A DNA stretch of 64,000 nucleotides from Paenibacillus sp. FSL R5-0912. Its GTDB lineage: Bacteria > Bacillota > Bacilli > Paenibacillales > Paenibacillaceae. Location of the stretch: positions 3,844,001 to 3,908,000 of the forward strand of contig NZ_CP009282.1 in NCBI RefSeq assembly GCF_000758605.1, read 5' to 3'. The notes beneath the pieces are model-generated. The model did no database searches, was not told where the DNA came from, and saw only the letters and a list, made by a program, of their open reading frames with translations. The position numbers and the translations under genes are program-made. Below, piece by piece: positions 53,045 to 62,566 of the stretch (the stretch's first letter is position 1; each line of letters begins with the position of its first letter).

Positions 53045-53057
53045 ACTTATTATAAGT
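53045..53057. promoter_or_regulatory. small palindrome near the acetyltransferase promoter
   Basis: ACTTAT-T-ATAAGT sits on or next to a -10-like TATAAC (53041-53046, with TTGTTC 17 bases upstream). A possible operator; weak evidence. Confidence 0.3.
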
Positions 53058-53124
53058 CATTTAATAAGTGGTGATTGAGGTGCAGGTCGGCCGATTACTC
53101 TACAAGAAAAGGCAGGAACAAACA

Positions 53125-53733
53125 ATGAACCAGAAAGAAAGAATGCTTGCAGGTCTCCCTTATAAAGCTTGGCTGGATGGATTAACGGAAGAGAGAACAG
53201 CTGCCAGACTGATGGTCCATCAGTTCAATCTGCTCCGTCCTGATGAAGAAGAGGAGAGAGCAGCACTGATCCGGAAGATTATCGGCAAGACAGGAGAGGT
53301 AATTCATATCGAAGCGCCCTTCCACTGCGATTATGGAACCAACATCTCTGTGGGGAATAATTTCTATGCTAATTTCAACTGTACTATTCTTGATGTCGGC
53401 AGAGTCGTCATCGGTGATAATGTCATGTTTGCTCCGAATGTATCGCTCTATACCGCAGGACATCCCGTCCATCCCGATTCCCGGAATTCAGGCTATGAAT
53501 ATGGGATCGCTATAACGATCGGCAATAATGTCTGGATCGGCGGCAACGTGATCGTGAATCCGGGCGTAACCATAGGTAACAATGTAGTGATCGGGGCTGG
53601 CAGCGTGGTGACCAAGGACATTCCCGATAACGTGATAGCAGTAGGCAGCCCATGCAGAATTATCCGTGAGATCACCGAGGAAGACCGGAAATTTTATTAT
53701 AAGGATAGAGAATTTGATGTTACGGATTACTAA
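53125..53733 (+). CDS. maa: maltose/galactoside O-acetyltransferase family protein
   Basis: 202-aa left-handed beta-helix enzyme with a hexapeptide-repeat core (about 60-185) that transfers acetyl from CoA to a sugar hydroxyl. N-terminal MLAGLPYKAWLDGLTEERTAARLMVHQFNLL is the Maa/NodL/LacA signature, and TAGHPVHPDSRNSGYEYGIAITIGNNVWIGGNVIVNPGVTIG carries the catalytic His. ATG at 53125 with AAGGCAGGA before it; an earlier GTG frame adds 19 unrelated residues. Ends by overlapping the lutC stop. Confidence 0.9.
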   Translation: MNQKERMLAGLPYKAWLDGLTEERTAARLMVHQFNLLRPDEEEERAALIRKIIGKTGEVIHIEAPFHCDYGTNISVGNNFYANFNCTILDVGRVVIGDNVMFAPNVSLYTAGHPVHPDSRNSGYEYGIAITIGNNVWIGGNVIVNPGVTIGNNVVIGAGSVVTKDIPDNVIAVGSPCRIIREITEEDRKFYYKDREFDVTDY

Positions 53734-54404
53734 ATAAGCACATAGGTAGCTCTCAGCGGTCCATGCACACCCACCACGAGTTTCATTTCGATATCGGCGG
53801 AATTGGAGGGGCCGGAGATGAAATTAATTGATGAGCCCACCGGCTCACCGGCTTGAATTCTCCGGTTAAACGCTGCTGCTGCCTGAGTAGAACGGAGCAC
53901 AAGCCTCTGCCGCTCAATCACCGCAATATAATGGGCAGGCAGGAAGTGAAGGGAGCGGCCCTGATCCGGGCGGCTCTCTACCACAACCGTTCCGGACTCA
54001 GCCAGCGCACAGTCGGCGAAGATAATCGCTGTATTCGCTGATTCAGCCCGCATAACATTCTCCTCTCTTCCTGCTGCTTCCTCCCACACGGCGGCATCCG
54101 GGAACTCCAGCCCGTATTCGGCAAACCGGGGATCTCCGGAAGTCATAACCAGCCCGCCGCCATTCGCTTCTATAAGATCATCCAAGGTCCGCTGCAGAAT
54201 CTCCGGATTCGATTCAATCACTTGAGTGTGAATGAAGAAACACTGCTCCTTAAGAATCTCTACCAGATCATCGTTAGTTAGCTCGCCATAGTTGTCCGGA
54301 ATCAAGTCCTGTATAACAGGCCGCTGAACATTAGTCTTACGTTCCCGGCCCAGCTTAGCGGCAATTGTATTCAGAAAAGCCTCCTTATTCGAGGATACTG
54401 TCAT
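53730..54404 (-). CDS. lutC: lactate utilisation protein C
   Basis: 224-aa LUD-domain protein, third subunit of the L-lactate dehydrogenase complex that oxidises lactate to pyruvate. LUD segment [35 protein letters not shown] and [29 protein letters not shown] are family-typical. AAGGAGGG precedes the ATG, which overlaps the lutB stop (ATGA). Distal gene of the lutABC operon. Confidence 0.92.
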   Translation of the reverse strand: MTVSSNKEAFLNTIAAKLGRERKTNVQRPVIQDLIPDNYGELTNDDLVEILKEQCFFIHTQVIESNPEILQRTLDDLIEANGGGLVMTSGDPRFAEYGLEFPDAAVWEEAAGREENVMRAESANTAIIFADCALAESGTVVVESRPDQGRSLHFLPAHYIAVIERQRLVLRSTQAAAAFNRRIQAGEPVGSSINFISGPSNSADIEMKLVVGVHGPLRATYVLI

Positions 54405-55828
54405 TGCTCTGACCCTCCTTTACGTTTCTCCATCCATGCCCGGAAGCTGTCCTGCTGCTTGACGGGCTGCTTGAGGTCGCGGGCATGAATCCAGCCGTGA
54501 ATCAAGGCTGGTCCTCTTACGATTCGCCCCTGTTTACTCATCAATCGGCTGGCGGAGTGTGCTAACCGCAGGGTCCGGCCGAATAGGGCAGGGGAGGACA
54601 GCAGCCGGCTGGCCACTTTCATCTGAAGCCTGTCTGCGGCGCCGGTTCTTCGCTGCCCGACAATGTTCTGCCGGTGCATGATCAGCTGCTCATGCAGCGG
54701 AATCTTCACCGGGCAGACATCTGTACAAGCACCGCAGAGACTGGAGGCAAACGGCAGCTCCTTATAGTCATCGTACCCGCCAAGCAGCGGAGTGATTACC
54801 GCACCGATCGGGCCCGGATAGATTGATCCGTAGGCATGCCCGCCGATATGGCGGTAGATCGGGCAGACATTAAGGCAAGCACCGCAGCGGATACACTGCA
54901 ACGCCTCGTTAAATTCACTTCCCAGAATATCGGACCGGCCGTTGTCGACAACAACCAGGTGGAATTCCTCGGGACCATCTGTCTCTCCGGCTGCAGAAGG
55001 CCCCAATACGGTAATGTAGCTGGTTAATTTCTGTCCGACGGCACTGCGGCAGAGCAGGTTATCCAGCACCTCCATTTCCTCCAAGGTCGGGACAATCCGC
55101 TCCATGCCCATCACCGCAATATGGGTCTTCGGTATGGCAGCCGTAAGATCACCATTGCCCTCATTGGTCACCAGATTGATCGCTCCCAGATTAGCTATGG
55201 CGAAGTTGCAGCCCGTAATCCCGACTTCAGCTTCCAGGAACTTCTGCCGCAGAACCGTCCGGGCGAATCCGGCCAGATTCTCCGGGGTTTCATCTCCCGT
55301 ATATCCGAGCTTCTCTGAGAACACCCGCCGGATTTGTCTCCGGTCTTTATGCAGTGCGGGAGCGACGATATGCGAGGGCGGGTCCCAATCATCCATTTGG
55401 AGGATATACTCCCCAAGATCCGTCTCAATCAGCTCACAGCCGGCTTCGATCAGGACATGGTTCAGCTCAATTTCCTCCGTGACCATAGATTTGGATTTTA
55501 CAACCTTTTTAGCTTGCTTGCGGACGATCACATCTCTTATATAACTGCTGGCCTCTTCTTTGGTAGCTGCAAAATAAATATGGCCGCCTTGTCGCTCAAC
55601 ATTATCGGCGAGCTGGCCGAGATAATAATCCAGATTCTGCAGGGTATGCTGGCGGATAAGCTGGCCTGCGTTACGCCACTGCTCCCAATCCCCTAGTGCG
55701 GTGGCGGCAGACAGACGTCTAGTCTTGAGACTGTCCTGCGCAGAACCGACAGCATTTCGCATGAATGAATCCCCAAGACCGTCCAAAGTCCGTTCGCTGA
55801 AATTACGTTTATCGGTTTGCAGGCTCAA
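54401..55828 (-). CDS. lutB: lactate utilisation iron-sulfur protein B
   Basis: 475-aa subunit: LUD domain (about residues 60-290) followed by two ferredoxin-type clusters, [19 protein letters not shown] and [18 protein letters not shown], and a C-terminal extension. Carries electrons from lactate oxidation. TTG start with GAGGAGG 9 bases upstream, overlapping the lutA stop by 4 bases. Central gene of lutABC. Confidence 0.93.
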   Translation of the reverse strand: MSLQTDKRNFSERTLDGLGDSFMRNAVGSAQDSLKTRRLSAATALGDWEQWRNAGQLIRQHTLQNLDYYLGQLADNVERQGGHIYFAATKEEASSYIRDVIVRKQAKKVVKSKSMVTEEIELNHVLIEAGCELIETDLGEYILQMDDWDPPSHIVAPALHKDRRQIRRVFSEKLGYTGDETPENLAGFARTVLRQKFLEAEVGITGCNFAIANLGAINLVTNEGNGDLTAAIPKTHIAVMGMERIVPTLEEMEVLDNLLCRSAVGQKLTSYITVLGPSAAGETDGPEEFHLVVVDNGRSDILGSEFNEALQCIRCGACLNVCPIYRHIGGHAYGSIYPGPIGAVITPLLGGYDDYKELPFASSLCGACTDVCPVKIPLHEQLIMHRQNIVGQRRTGAADRLQMKVASRLLSSPALFGRTLRLAHSASRLMSKQGRIVRGPALIHGWIHARDLKQPVKQQDSFRAWMEKRKGGSEQ

Positions 55829-56574
55829 GTCCGGCTTCCTCCTCTGCTAACAACAGGCTGATGCTGATTCAGCACTTCAGCAATATGCATAATCTTGACA
55901 GGCTCACCCTTGCGGGACAGACGCCCCCCGATATTCAGCAGGCAGCCCATATCTGCACTAATCAGAATATCAGCTCCGGTATCCTTGATACAGCCGCATT
56001 TCTCGTCCACCATCTGCTCGGAAATCTCGGGCATTTTGACCGAAAAGGTTCCGCCAAAACCGCAGCAGTTATCGCTGTTCTTAAGCGGCTCCAGCTGCAG
56101 TCCTCTGACGTGTTCAAGCAGCTGATATGGAGTTTCCTTCTCACCCAGCAGTCTTGTCATATGGCAGGAACGGTGGTAGGTGGCGGTTCCTTCAAGGCTT
56201 GCACCAACATCAGTGACGCCAAGCACCCTGACGATGAACTGCGTGAACTCATAGGATTTTTCTTTCAAAGCAACCGCTTTCAATTCCCACTGCGGATCAC
56301 CTTTGAAGATCTTCGGGTATTCATGGAACATAGCAACGCAGGAGCCGGAAGGACCCACGACATATTCGGAGTTCTCGAAGGCAAGCATCATATTCTGCAT
56401 GGCGAGCTTCGAATCCTTCAAATAGCCGCTGTTGTAAGTGGGCTGCCCGCAGCAGACCTGCGAAGCCGGGAAATCGATCTCACAACCCAGCCGCTCAAGG
56501 ACTTCAACCATAGCAATACCGACCTCCGGGGTCATAAGGTCTACTAAACAAGTAGAGAAAATACTGACTTTCAC
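55825..56574 (-). CDS. lutA: lactate utilisation protein A
   Basis: 249-aa CCG-domain protein of the glycolate oxidase iron-sulfur/heterodisulfide reductase type. Two cysteine-rich repeats: [11 protein letters not shown] and the [15 protein letters not shown] motif with [11 protein letters not shown] upstream. The GTG at 56574 is preferred: GGAGGG lies 7 bases upstream, and a longer frame would start inside that site. First gene of the lut operon, divergent from an AldA-like gene whose product makes lactate. Confidence 0.92.
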   Translation of the reverse strand: MKVSIFSTCLVDLMTPEVGIAMVEVLERLGCEIDFPASQVCCGQPTYNSGYLKDSKLAMQNMMLAFENSEYVVGPSGSCVAMFHEYPKIFKGDPQWELKAVALKEKSYEFTQFIVRVLGVTDVGASLEGTATYHRSCHMTRLLGEKETPYQLLEHVRGLQLEPLKNSDNCCGFGGTFSVKMPEISEQMVDEKCGCIKDTGADILISADMGCLLNIGGRLSRKGEPVKIMHIAEVLNQHQPVVSRGGSRT

Positions 56575-56670
56575 AGCCGATCCCTCCAATCAATGTAACC
56601 CTATATTCATAGCTTAACTCAAGAAGTCAATGAAAAACAACATAAAAACAAATAGTAAATGTGAATCTTA

Positions 56671-56700
56671 TTGACAATAAATATTGATAGCGTTTACACT
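56671..56700. promoter_or_regulatory. aldA promoter overlapped by a catabolite-response-like element
   Basis: TTGACA (56671-56676) with TACACT (56695-56700) after 18 bases. TGATAGCGTTTACA (56685-56698) matches the CcpA operator TGWAAGCGTTTNCA with one mismatch and overlaps the -10. CcpA binding here would block aldA and probably the divergent lut promoter. Confidence 0.6.
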
Positions 56701-56743
56701 ATGGTTGGGCAATTGTAATAATCTACCTTGAGGGGGAGAAACA

Positions 56744-58189
56744 GTGACCAAGCATTTGATGTATATCGATGGCCAATTTACGGAATCCGAAGGCAAAGAA
56801 TGGATCGAAGTAACCAACCCGGCAACAGATGAAGTAATCTCACAGGTTCCCAAGGCTACAAGGAATGATGTCATACGTGCCATTAATGCAGCGGAAGAAG
56901 CCCAATTAGCCTGGGAGGAATCTCCGGCCGTCGAGAGAGGTAGATATTTGCATGCCATTGCAGACGGGATACGCGCGGAGGCGGACAGCATCGCCAGGCT
57001 GATCTCGGAAGAAGTAGGCAAGACATTGGAATTATCTGCGGTAGAGGTTAACTTTACAGCGGATTATTTGGATTATATGGCGGAATGGGCACGGCGTTAT
57101 GAAGGGGAGATCGTTCAGAGCGACCGTGATAATGAGAATATTTTTGTGTTTAAACGGGCAATTGGTGTAACGACAGGCATCCTGCCCTGGAATTTCCCGT
57201 TCTTCCTGATCGCAAGAAAGATGGCTCCGGCGCTGATTACCGGCAATACGATTGTCGTCAAGCCAAGTGCGGAATCCCCGAACAATGCCGTGGCCTTCAG
57301 CCGTATTGTTGATAAAGCCGGCCTGCCCAAAGGGGTATTCAACCTGGTAACAGGCAGAGGCGGAGAAGTAGGCCATGAACTGGCCAGTAACCCGAAGGTC
57401 GGAATGGTCAGTCTTACAGGCAGTGTACACGCCGGACAAAAGGTGATGGAGGCGGCCGCCGAGAATATCATCAAGGTCAGTCTGGAGCTGGGCGGCAAGG
57501 CACCGGCGATTGTCATGAAGGATGCCGATCTGGACCTGGCGATCAAAGCGATCGTAGATTCCCGGGTGATTAATACAGGCCAAGTCTGTAACTGTGCAGA
57601 GCGCGTCTATGTACATGAGGGCATTAAGGATGAATTCACCTCCCGCCTGGTTGAAGCTATGAAGGCAGTGAAATACGGAGACCCGCTCAAGGATAAGGAT
57701 ATTCATATGGGGCCGCTGATTAATAAGGCCGCACAGGAATCGGTTCAACAGAAGGTAGACTGTGCAGTACAAGAGGGGGCTACAATTGCTCTTGGCGGTA
57801 AAAAGGTAGAAGGTGCAGGCAGTTTCTTCGAGCCGACGGTCATCACGAATGCCACCAACGACATGGAGATTGTGCAGGATGAAATCTTCGGACCGGTTAT
57901 CCCGGTCATTTCGTTCTCCACCCTGGATGAAGCGATCGCGCTTGCCAACGACAGTGAATTCGGCTTAACCTCGTCCTTATATACCCAGAATTTGAATGTC
58001 GCTATGAAAGTAATCAAACGTCTGAAATACGGAGAGACCTACATTAACCGCGAGAATTTTGAAGCGATGCAGGGCTTCCACGCAGGCTGGAGAAAGTCCG
58101 GGATCGGCGGTGCCGACGGCAAACATGGACTGAACGAATACCTGCAGACGCACGTAGTCTATCTACAGTATGACAAGTCAGTTAACTAA
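56744..58189 (+). CDS. aldA: lactaldehyde/aldehyde dehydrogenase, AldA-like
   Basis: 481-aa NAD-dependent aldehyde dehydrogenase. Catalytic Cys282 in GQVCNCAERVY, Glu in LELGGKAP, GILPWNFPFF and YINRENFEAMQGFHAGWRKSGIGGADGKHGL closely follow E. coli AldA, which oxidises L-lactaldehyde to L-lactate and also glycolaldehyde. GTG start with GAGGGGGAG. Divergent from lutABC, which would consume the lactate product. Confidence 0.92.
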   Translation: MTKHLMYIDGQFTESEGKEWIEVTNPATDEVISQVPKATRNDVIRAINAAEEAQLAWEESPAVERGRYLHAIADGIRAEADSIARLISEEVGKTLELSAVEVNFTADYLDYMAEWARRYEGEIVQSDRDNENIFVFKRAIGVTTGILPWNFPFFLIARKMAPALITGNTIVVKPSAESPNNAVAFSRIVDKAGLPKGVFNLVTGRGGEVGHELASNPKVGMVSLTGSVHAGQKVMEAAAENIIKVSLELGGKAPAIVMKDADLDLAIKAIVDSRVINTGQVCNCAERVYVHEGIKDEFTSRLVEAMKAVKYGDPLKDKDIHMGPLINKAAQESVQQKVDCAVQEGATIALGGKKVEGAGSFFEPTVITNATNDMEIVQDEIFGPVIPVISFSTLDEAIALANDSEFGLTSSLYTQNLNVAMKVIKRLKYGETYINRENFEAMQGFHAGWRKSGIGGADGKHGLNEYLQTHVVYLQYDKSVN

Positions 58190-58217
58190 ATGAACTCATA
58201 ATTCTCGCAGATATAAT

Positions 58218-58248
58218 AAATGCTCCCAGGCAGTGTGGGAGCATTTTT
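58218..58248. terminator. bidirectional terminator
   Basis: AAATGCTCCCA with TGGGAGCATTT (11 bp) plus TT. Serves aldA and the convergent GNAT gene. Confidence 0.88.
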
Positions 58249-58254
58249 GCGTGG

Positions 58255-58674
58255 TTATTCAAGACTTTTCTTCAAATAATATTTCGTCTGGCCTTCCTGG
58301 GGACAATTATGGATCTCCCCGAAGACCTCGTACCCCAGCTTCTGATAAAAGTGCGGAGCCTGCCAGCTCATGGTAGTTAATTCACTCACCTTACAGCCGT
58401 GCGACCGGGCTCTGTCTTCCAGCTCCTTGAGCAGTATTCCGCCTAGTCCGTTGCCTCTATAGGCGGGATCGACGGCCAGCAGGTGAACATTTAGAATCTT
58501 CCAGACCATATCACCGGTAATGCCTCCTACATATGTATCACCTTCATAAGCTGCCAGCGAGATCACTTCGCGCTCATAAGGCGGAATGCTGTCATCCATC
58601 CGCCGGCTATGCTCCTCCAGTAATCCCGATATTTCCTGACTGTTCTGCTCCAGGTTCAAATCTGCGATTCTCAA
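58255..58674 (-). CDS. GNAT family N-acetyltransferase
   Basis: 139-aa acetyltransferase: GGITGDMVWKILNVHLLAVDPAYRGNGLGGILLKELEDRARSHGCKVSELTTMSWQAPHFYQKLGYEVFGEI, with the R/Q-x-x-G-x-G/A loop (RGNGLGG). The TTG at 58674 is preferred: AAGGAG lies 8 bases upstream, while the GTG at 58683 overlaps that site. Divergent from the manganese importer; stand-alone function. Confidence 0.87.
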   Translation of the reverse strand: MRIADLNLEQNSQEISGLLEEHSRRMDDSIPPYEREVISLAAYEGDTYVGGITGDMVWKILNVHLLAVDPAYRGNGLGGILLKELEDRARSHGCKVSELTTMSWQAPHFYQKLGYEVFGEIHNCPQEGQTKYYLKKSLE

Positions 58675-58721
58675 CCCAATCACTCCTTCTGCTGAAATTG
58701 TAACACAAATTTAAATTATTA

Positions 58722-58750
58722 TTGACAATTTGCCCGCAGTTAAATATATT
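58722..58750 (+). promoter_or_regulatory. promoter of the manganese importer operon
   Basis: TTGACA (58722-58727), 17-base spacer, TATATT (58745-58750): eleven of twelve consensus positions. Start would be near 58757, just upstream of the two palindromic boxes. Confidence 0.7.
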
Positions 58751-58765
58751 GTTCATAAGACTAAA

Positions 58766-58783
58766 TGTTTCCCACAGGAAACA
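58766..58783. promoter_or_regulatory. MntR-like box 1
   Basis: TGTTTCC-CACA-GGAAACA, a perfect dyad with GTTTCC-N4-GGAAAC core, near +10 to +27 of the promoter. The B. subtilis MntR box (TTTGCCTTAAGGAAAC) has the same GGAAAC half-site and 4-base spacer. Confidence 0.6.
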
Positions 58784-58802
58784 AATATGTATTCAGAACT
58801 TA

Positions 58803-58822
58803 TTGTTTCATTCAGGAAACAA
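58803..58822. promoter_or_regulatory. MntR-like box 2
   Basis: TTGTTTC-ATTCAG-GAAACAA, core GTTTCA-TTCA-GGAAAC, 38 bases (centre to centre) after box 1 in the 5' leader. Two boxes allow cooperative repression. Confidence 0.55.
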
Positions 58823-58886
58823 AGAATATTCAGACTCATAATTACGTCATATTTCAGACAGCTATTAGCAGATAAGGAGTTAGCAT

Positions 58887-59633
58887 ATGATCGAGATTAA
58901 AGACCTAAATGTTGATTATTTCGGCAGTTCAGCACTGGAGAATGTGAATCTCGAGATCCCGTTCGGGCATACGGTGGGGATCATCGGACCGAATGGCGCA
59001 GGGAAATCAACACTGATTAAGGCATTATTAGAAGTGATTAAGAAGAGAACTGGCTCGGTCAGGGTTGAGGGCAGGGATATTTCGGAGTACAAACGGAAGA
59101 TTGCCTACGTGCCGCAAAAAAATGATATTGATCTCACGTTTCCGATCACGGTGAAGGATACGGTGTTGACTGGAACCTACCCGAACCTGAGAATCTTCCA
59201 GCGCCCCGGCAAAAAAGACCGGGAACGGGCCGAGGAATGTATGGCGATGGTGGATATAAGCGATCTTGCGAATAAACAAATCAGCAATTTATCCGGCGGA
59301 CAGCTGCAAAGGGTCTTTATTGCCAGGGCACTCGCCCAGGGAGCGGACGTTTTTTTCCTGGATGAACCGTTTGTCGGGATCGACATGGTCAGTGAGAAGA
59401 TTATCGTGAATCTGCTTAAGCATCTTCGTGAAGAGGGCAAAACCATTCTCGTCGTTCACCATGATCTGCATGAGGTGGAAGAGTATTTTGACAAAATTAT
59501 TATCCTGAATAAAAAACTGATCGCCTTTGGAGATGTGAAAGATACCTTCACTACCGACAATATCCGCGCAGCATATGGTGCCTCCTTGGGCAATGTGATC
59601 ATCAAAGGGGCAGGAGGGACCGAATATGATTAA
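58887..59633 (+). CDS. mntB: manganese ABC transporter ATPase, MntB-like
   Basis: 248-aa ATPase of the metal (Mn/Zn/Fe) group. Walker A GPNGAGKSTLIKAL, Q-loop YVPQKNDIDLTFPITV, signature LSGGQLQR, Walker B VFFLDEPFVGID, H-loop LVVHHDL. The ATG has AAGGAG before it. It overlaps the permease start by 8 bases. Downstream of two MntR-like boxes, so manganese-repressed by inference; the name follows the substrate call from the binding protein. Confidence 0.88.
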   Translation: MIEIKDLNVDYFGSSALENVNLEIPFGHTVGIIGPNGAGKSTLIKALLEVIKKRTGSVRVEGRDISEYKRKIAYVPQKNDIDLTFPITVKDTVLTGTYPNLRIFQRPGKKDRERAEECMAMVDISDLANKQISNLSGGQLQRVFIARALAQGADVFFLDEPFVGIDMVSEKIIVNLLKHLREEGKTILVVHHDLHEVEEYFDKIIILNKKLIAFGDVKDTFTTDNIRAAYGASLGNVIIKGAGGTEYD

Positions 59634-60468
59634 TTATATGTCAGACTTGTTCAACATCCCGGTCTATGCGCTTAACGCCGGCTTATCCGCCATCATCCTG
59701 GGCATTGTATCGGGGGCGCTGGGCAGCTTCATTGTTCTCCGGAAGATGTCGCTGATGGGCGATGCTTTATCTCATGCTGTACTGCCTGGTGTAGCCTTGT
59801 CCTACATACTGGGGATCAACATCCTGCTGGGCGCATCCCTGTTTGGCCTGCTGGCCGCAATCCTTATCCAATTCATTACAAGCCGCAGTACGATCAAAAG
59901 CGACACCTCTATCGGCATTATACTCAGTTCATTTTTCGCCCTGGGGATTGTCCTCATTACTTTTGCCAAAAGCGGTCTGGATCTGACTCATATTCTGTTC
60001 GGGAATATCCTCGCCGTTCCGCAGTCTGAGTTAACGCAATCTTTCATCATCATGCTCGTTGTGATTGCCATTATTGTATTGCTGTATAAAGAGCTGCTGA
60101 TCAGCTCGTTCGATCCGGTAGTTGCCAAGGCTTATGGTTTAAAAACAGGCTTCTATCATTATCTGCTGATGATGCTGCTGTCTGTAGTTACGGTATCCTC
60201 GTTATCGCAAGTGGGGATTGTGCTTGTCATTGCGATGCTGGTGATCCCGGCAGCCACCTCCTATTTATGGACCCATACGCTGATCCACATGATTGTATTA
60301 GCCTCTGCGGTGGGGGCGGTATCGGGAATTGTAGGTGTGTATCTCAGCTTTGGCTTTAATCTCCCGACAAGTGCCACGATAGTACTGGTGGGTGTGAGCC
60401 TGTTCGCGGTCTCCTTCATACTGTCACCCAAAAATAATTTCTTAAGGAAAGGGCTGAAGCAAGGATGA
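59626..60468 (+). CDS. manganese ABC transporter permease, MntC/D-like
   Basis: 280-aa permease with eight predicted helices. GALGSFIVLRKMSLMGDALSHAVLPGVALSYI and SVVTVSSLSQVGIVLVIAMLVIPAATSYLWT are the metal-permease signatures. Overlaps both neighbours by a few bases (8 upstream, 4 downstream), giving a tightly coupled operon. Only one permease gene is present, whereas B. subtilis mntABCD has two, so this one should form a homodimer. Confidence 0.9.
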   Translation: MINYMSDLFNIPVYALNAGLSAIILGIVSGALGSFIVLRKMSLMGDALSHAVLPGVALSYILGINILLGASLFGLLAAILIQFITSRSTIKSDTSIGIILSSFFALGIVLITFAKSGLDLTHILFGNILAVPQSELTQSFIIMLVVIAIIVLLYKELLISSFDPVVAKAYGLKTGFYHYLLMMLLSVVTVSSLSQVGIVLVIAMLVIPAATSYLWTHTLIHMIVLASAVGAVSGIVGVYLSFGFNLPTSATIVLVGVSLFAVSFILSPKNNFLRKGLKQG

Positions 60469-61388
60469 AACAACTCAAATGGCTATCATCTATCGTACTG
60501 ATCTCACTGCTCGCTGCTTGTTCTAATACTAATGAGGGGGAAGCGGGTGAGGATAAGCTGCAGATTGTTGCCACGTACTCCATCATCGCAGATATGACCG
60601 AGAATATTGTCGGGGACAAAGCTGAAGTATACAGTATGGTTCCCATTGGAACAGACCCGCATATGTATGATCCATTACCCGCAGATACGGGCAAGGTGTC
60701 TAGCGCAGATCTGATTTTCTATAACGGCCTGAATCTGGAGACGGGAAAAGGATGGTTCCAGGACCTGCTGAAGGTGACGAACAAGAACGAGGTTGCTTTT
60801 GCAGTCTCCGATGAAGTGACCCCGATGTATCTGACTGAGAAAGGCAAGGAAACGCAAGTGGACCCCCATGCCTGGCTGGATATCCAGAATTCCATTAAAT
60901 ACGTGGATGTGATCACCAAACGTGTAATTGAACAGGACCCGGACAACAAGGAGTATTATCTTAACAATCAGACAGCCTACGTGAAGGAACTGAATGAGCT
61001 GGACCAATACGCCAAAGAGGAAGTAAATAAGATCCCGCAGGAACAACGGATTCTTGTTACCAGCGAAGGGGCATTCAAGTATTTCTCGAAGGCTTACGGC
61101 TTCGAATCTGCTTTCATCTGGGAGATTAATACGGACAGCCAGGGGACGCCGGAGCAAATGAAACGGATCATTAGTATTATTGAAGAGAATCAGGTGCCTG
61201 CATTATTCCTGGAGACGAGCGTGAACCCCAAGACGATGGAGACCATCTCTAATGAGACAGGAGTGCCTATACATTCTAAGATCTTCACTGATTCCTTAGC
61301 TAAAAAAGGGGAAGACGGCGACACCTACATTAAGATGATTCAATGGAATATCGACAAGGTCATCGAAGGGCTGTCACCTGATAAATGA
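60465..61388 (+). CDS. mntA: manganese-binding lipoprotein, MntA-like
   Basis: 307-aa binding protein. Type II signal peptide with lipobox LAAC (acylated Cys19). The helical-backbone metal-binding fold has its ligands: His in PIGTDPHMYDPLP, His in QVDPHAWLDI, Glu in VTSEGAFKYFSKAYGF and Asp in IFTDSLAKKGEDGDTY. The whole sequence, including IWEINTDSQGTPEQM, is closest in my reading to B. subtilis MntA, favouring Mn over Zn; there is no His-rich loop as in ZnuA. Start overlaps the permease stop (ATGA). Confidence 0.88.
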   Translation: MKQLKWLSSIVLISLLAACSNTNEGEAGEDKLQIVATYSIIADMTENIVGDKAEVYSMVPIGTDPHMYDPLPADTGKVSSADLIFYNGLNLETGKGWFQDLLKVTNKNEVAFAVSDEVTPMYLTEKGKETQVDPHAWLDIQNSIKYVDVITKRVIEQDPDNKEYYLNNQTAYVKELNELDQYAKEEVNKIPQEQRILVTSEGAFKYFSKAYGFESAFIWEINTDSQGTPEQMKRIISIIEENQVPALFLETSVNPKTMETISNETGVPIHSKIFTDSLAKKGEDGDTYIKMIQWNIDKVIEGLSPDK

Positions 61389-61403
61389 AGGTAAATGCAC
61401 ATG

Positions 61404-61448
61404 AAGAGTGTCCAAAAGGCGGAATCCGCTGCTTGGAACACTCTTTTT
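61404..61448 (+). terminator. intrinsic terminator after the manganese importer
   Basis: AAGAGTGT pairs with ACACTCTT, with CCAA/TTGG inside and an internal GCGGA-ATCC-GCTGC element; TTTTT follows. Confidence 0.82.
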
Positions 61449-61528
61449 AGGTTTCATGGTTTGCTGCGGATGCCCGCTTTGCGAGGTGTTTTGCGGACAT
61501 TATTACATGAACTGCAAGCATTCCGTTA

Positions 61529-61557
61529 TGGATATGCCACGCCTAGTCTCGTATAAT
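61529..61557 (+). promoter_or_regulatory. promoter of the SDR gene
   Basis: TGGATA (61529-61534), 17 bases, TATAAT (61552-61557), 53 bases before the start codon. Confidence 0.45.
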
Positions 61558-61609
61558 CAACTGGTGTACTGCATTTTACTTACGAGAAATCGGGCAGGAG
61601 GTGAGCCTG

Positions 61610-62341
61610 TTGGAGAGTCGATGGGCTATAGTTACGGGTGCTGACCGGGGCGTTGGGCTGAGTCTGGTTAAGGCACTGCTGGAGCAGGGTTATCATGTGT
61701 TGGCCGGGCAGTATCTGCAGGAGAGCAATGAATACTTGGAGCAACTGAAGACAGTTTATGATCAGCACCTGCAGGTGCTTACGCTGGATATAAGCGACGG
61801 GGATAGTGTACAACAAGCAGTGGAGGCTATAGCAGCTTGCACGGACCAAGTGGACATACTGATTAACAACGGGGCGATTCTGGGTGATATGAGCAAGACG
61901 ATTCAGGATACGCTGGATTTTGATGAAATGGAGCAGGTCTTCCGGGTGAACACGCTAGGCTCGCTGCGGATGTCGAATGGCTTAATTGATTCTATTCTCC
62001 GGAGTGACAGCAAGCTGATCGTTAACATTTCATCAGAAGCAGGCAGTATTGGAACCTGCTGGCGCAACAGCTGGTACGCTTACTGCATGTCCAAGGCCGC
62101 GCTAAATATGCAGTCTCAGTTAATTCAGAATCAGATTGCGGCGCAGGGCGGCAAGGTTATGGTTATCCATCCGGGTCATGTCCAGACTTATATGCAAGGA
62201 AAGCTGGATATAACCGGAAGCCTCACCGCTGATGAATCAGCCGGGTCTATTCTGCAGCAGATCGCGAATCGCCTGAAGTCGGATTACAAGCAGCAAGAGC
62301 TTACTCTGATTGACTATGCCGGTAATACGCTGCCCTGGTAA
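61610..62341 (+). CDS. short-chain dehydrogenase/reductase
   Basis: 243-aa NAD(P)-dependent SDR: TGADRGVGLSLVKALLEQG cofactor loop, NNGAILGDM, catalytic Ser in VNISSEAGS and YAYCMSKAALNMQSQ (Tyr-x-x-x-Lys), VIHPGHVQT. Start set at the TTG at 61610, 8 bases after AGGAGG; the GTG at 61601 is part of that site. Own promoter upstream. No terminator follows; the GNAT gene at 62567 is on the same strand after about 225 bases. Confidence 0.9.
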   Translation: MESRWAIVTGADRGVGLSLVKALLEQGYHVLAGQYLQESNEYLEQLKTVYDQHLQVLTLDISDGDSVQQAVEAIAACTDQVDILINNGAILGDMSKTIQDTLDFDEMEQVFRVNTLGSLRMSNGLIDSILRSDSKLIVNISSEAGSIGTCWRNSWYAYCMSKAALNMQSQLIQNQIAAQGGKVMVIHPGHVQTYMQGKLDITGSLTADESAGSILQQIANRLKSDYKQQELTLIDYAGNTLPW

Positions 62342-62566
62342 GTGGTGAAGATCCAATTTCATTTTAAAATCCTGCACAAATTGCAACAATGTGCTCATTT
62401 TTCCGGCGCCAATCCGCAAATGTTGTATGAAATGCAGCATTTCTTCGCTTCCCAGCGGCTAATTATAGAAGAAACTTGCCTGAAGTTTAGCTTTCGGGCT
62501 TTTTTAATGGGATCGTATAATATGAAGCTGAGAGCCCGTCAGCAATTATATGTGGAGGTGTGTGTA

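Noticed and set aside
58887..61388. Zinc (ZnuABC/AdcABC) importer
   Set aside because: The binding protein lacks the His-rich loop of ZnuA/AdcA and matches MntA-type segments; upstream boxes resemble MntR rather than Zur or AdcR sites. Zinc is not fully excluded.
61408..61644. Cysteine-rich 78-codon frame after the manganese importer
   Set aside because: It begins inside the terminator hairpin, lacks a ribosome-binding site and overlaps the promoter and start of the SDR gene.
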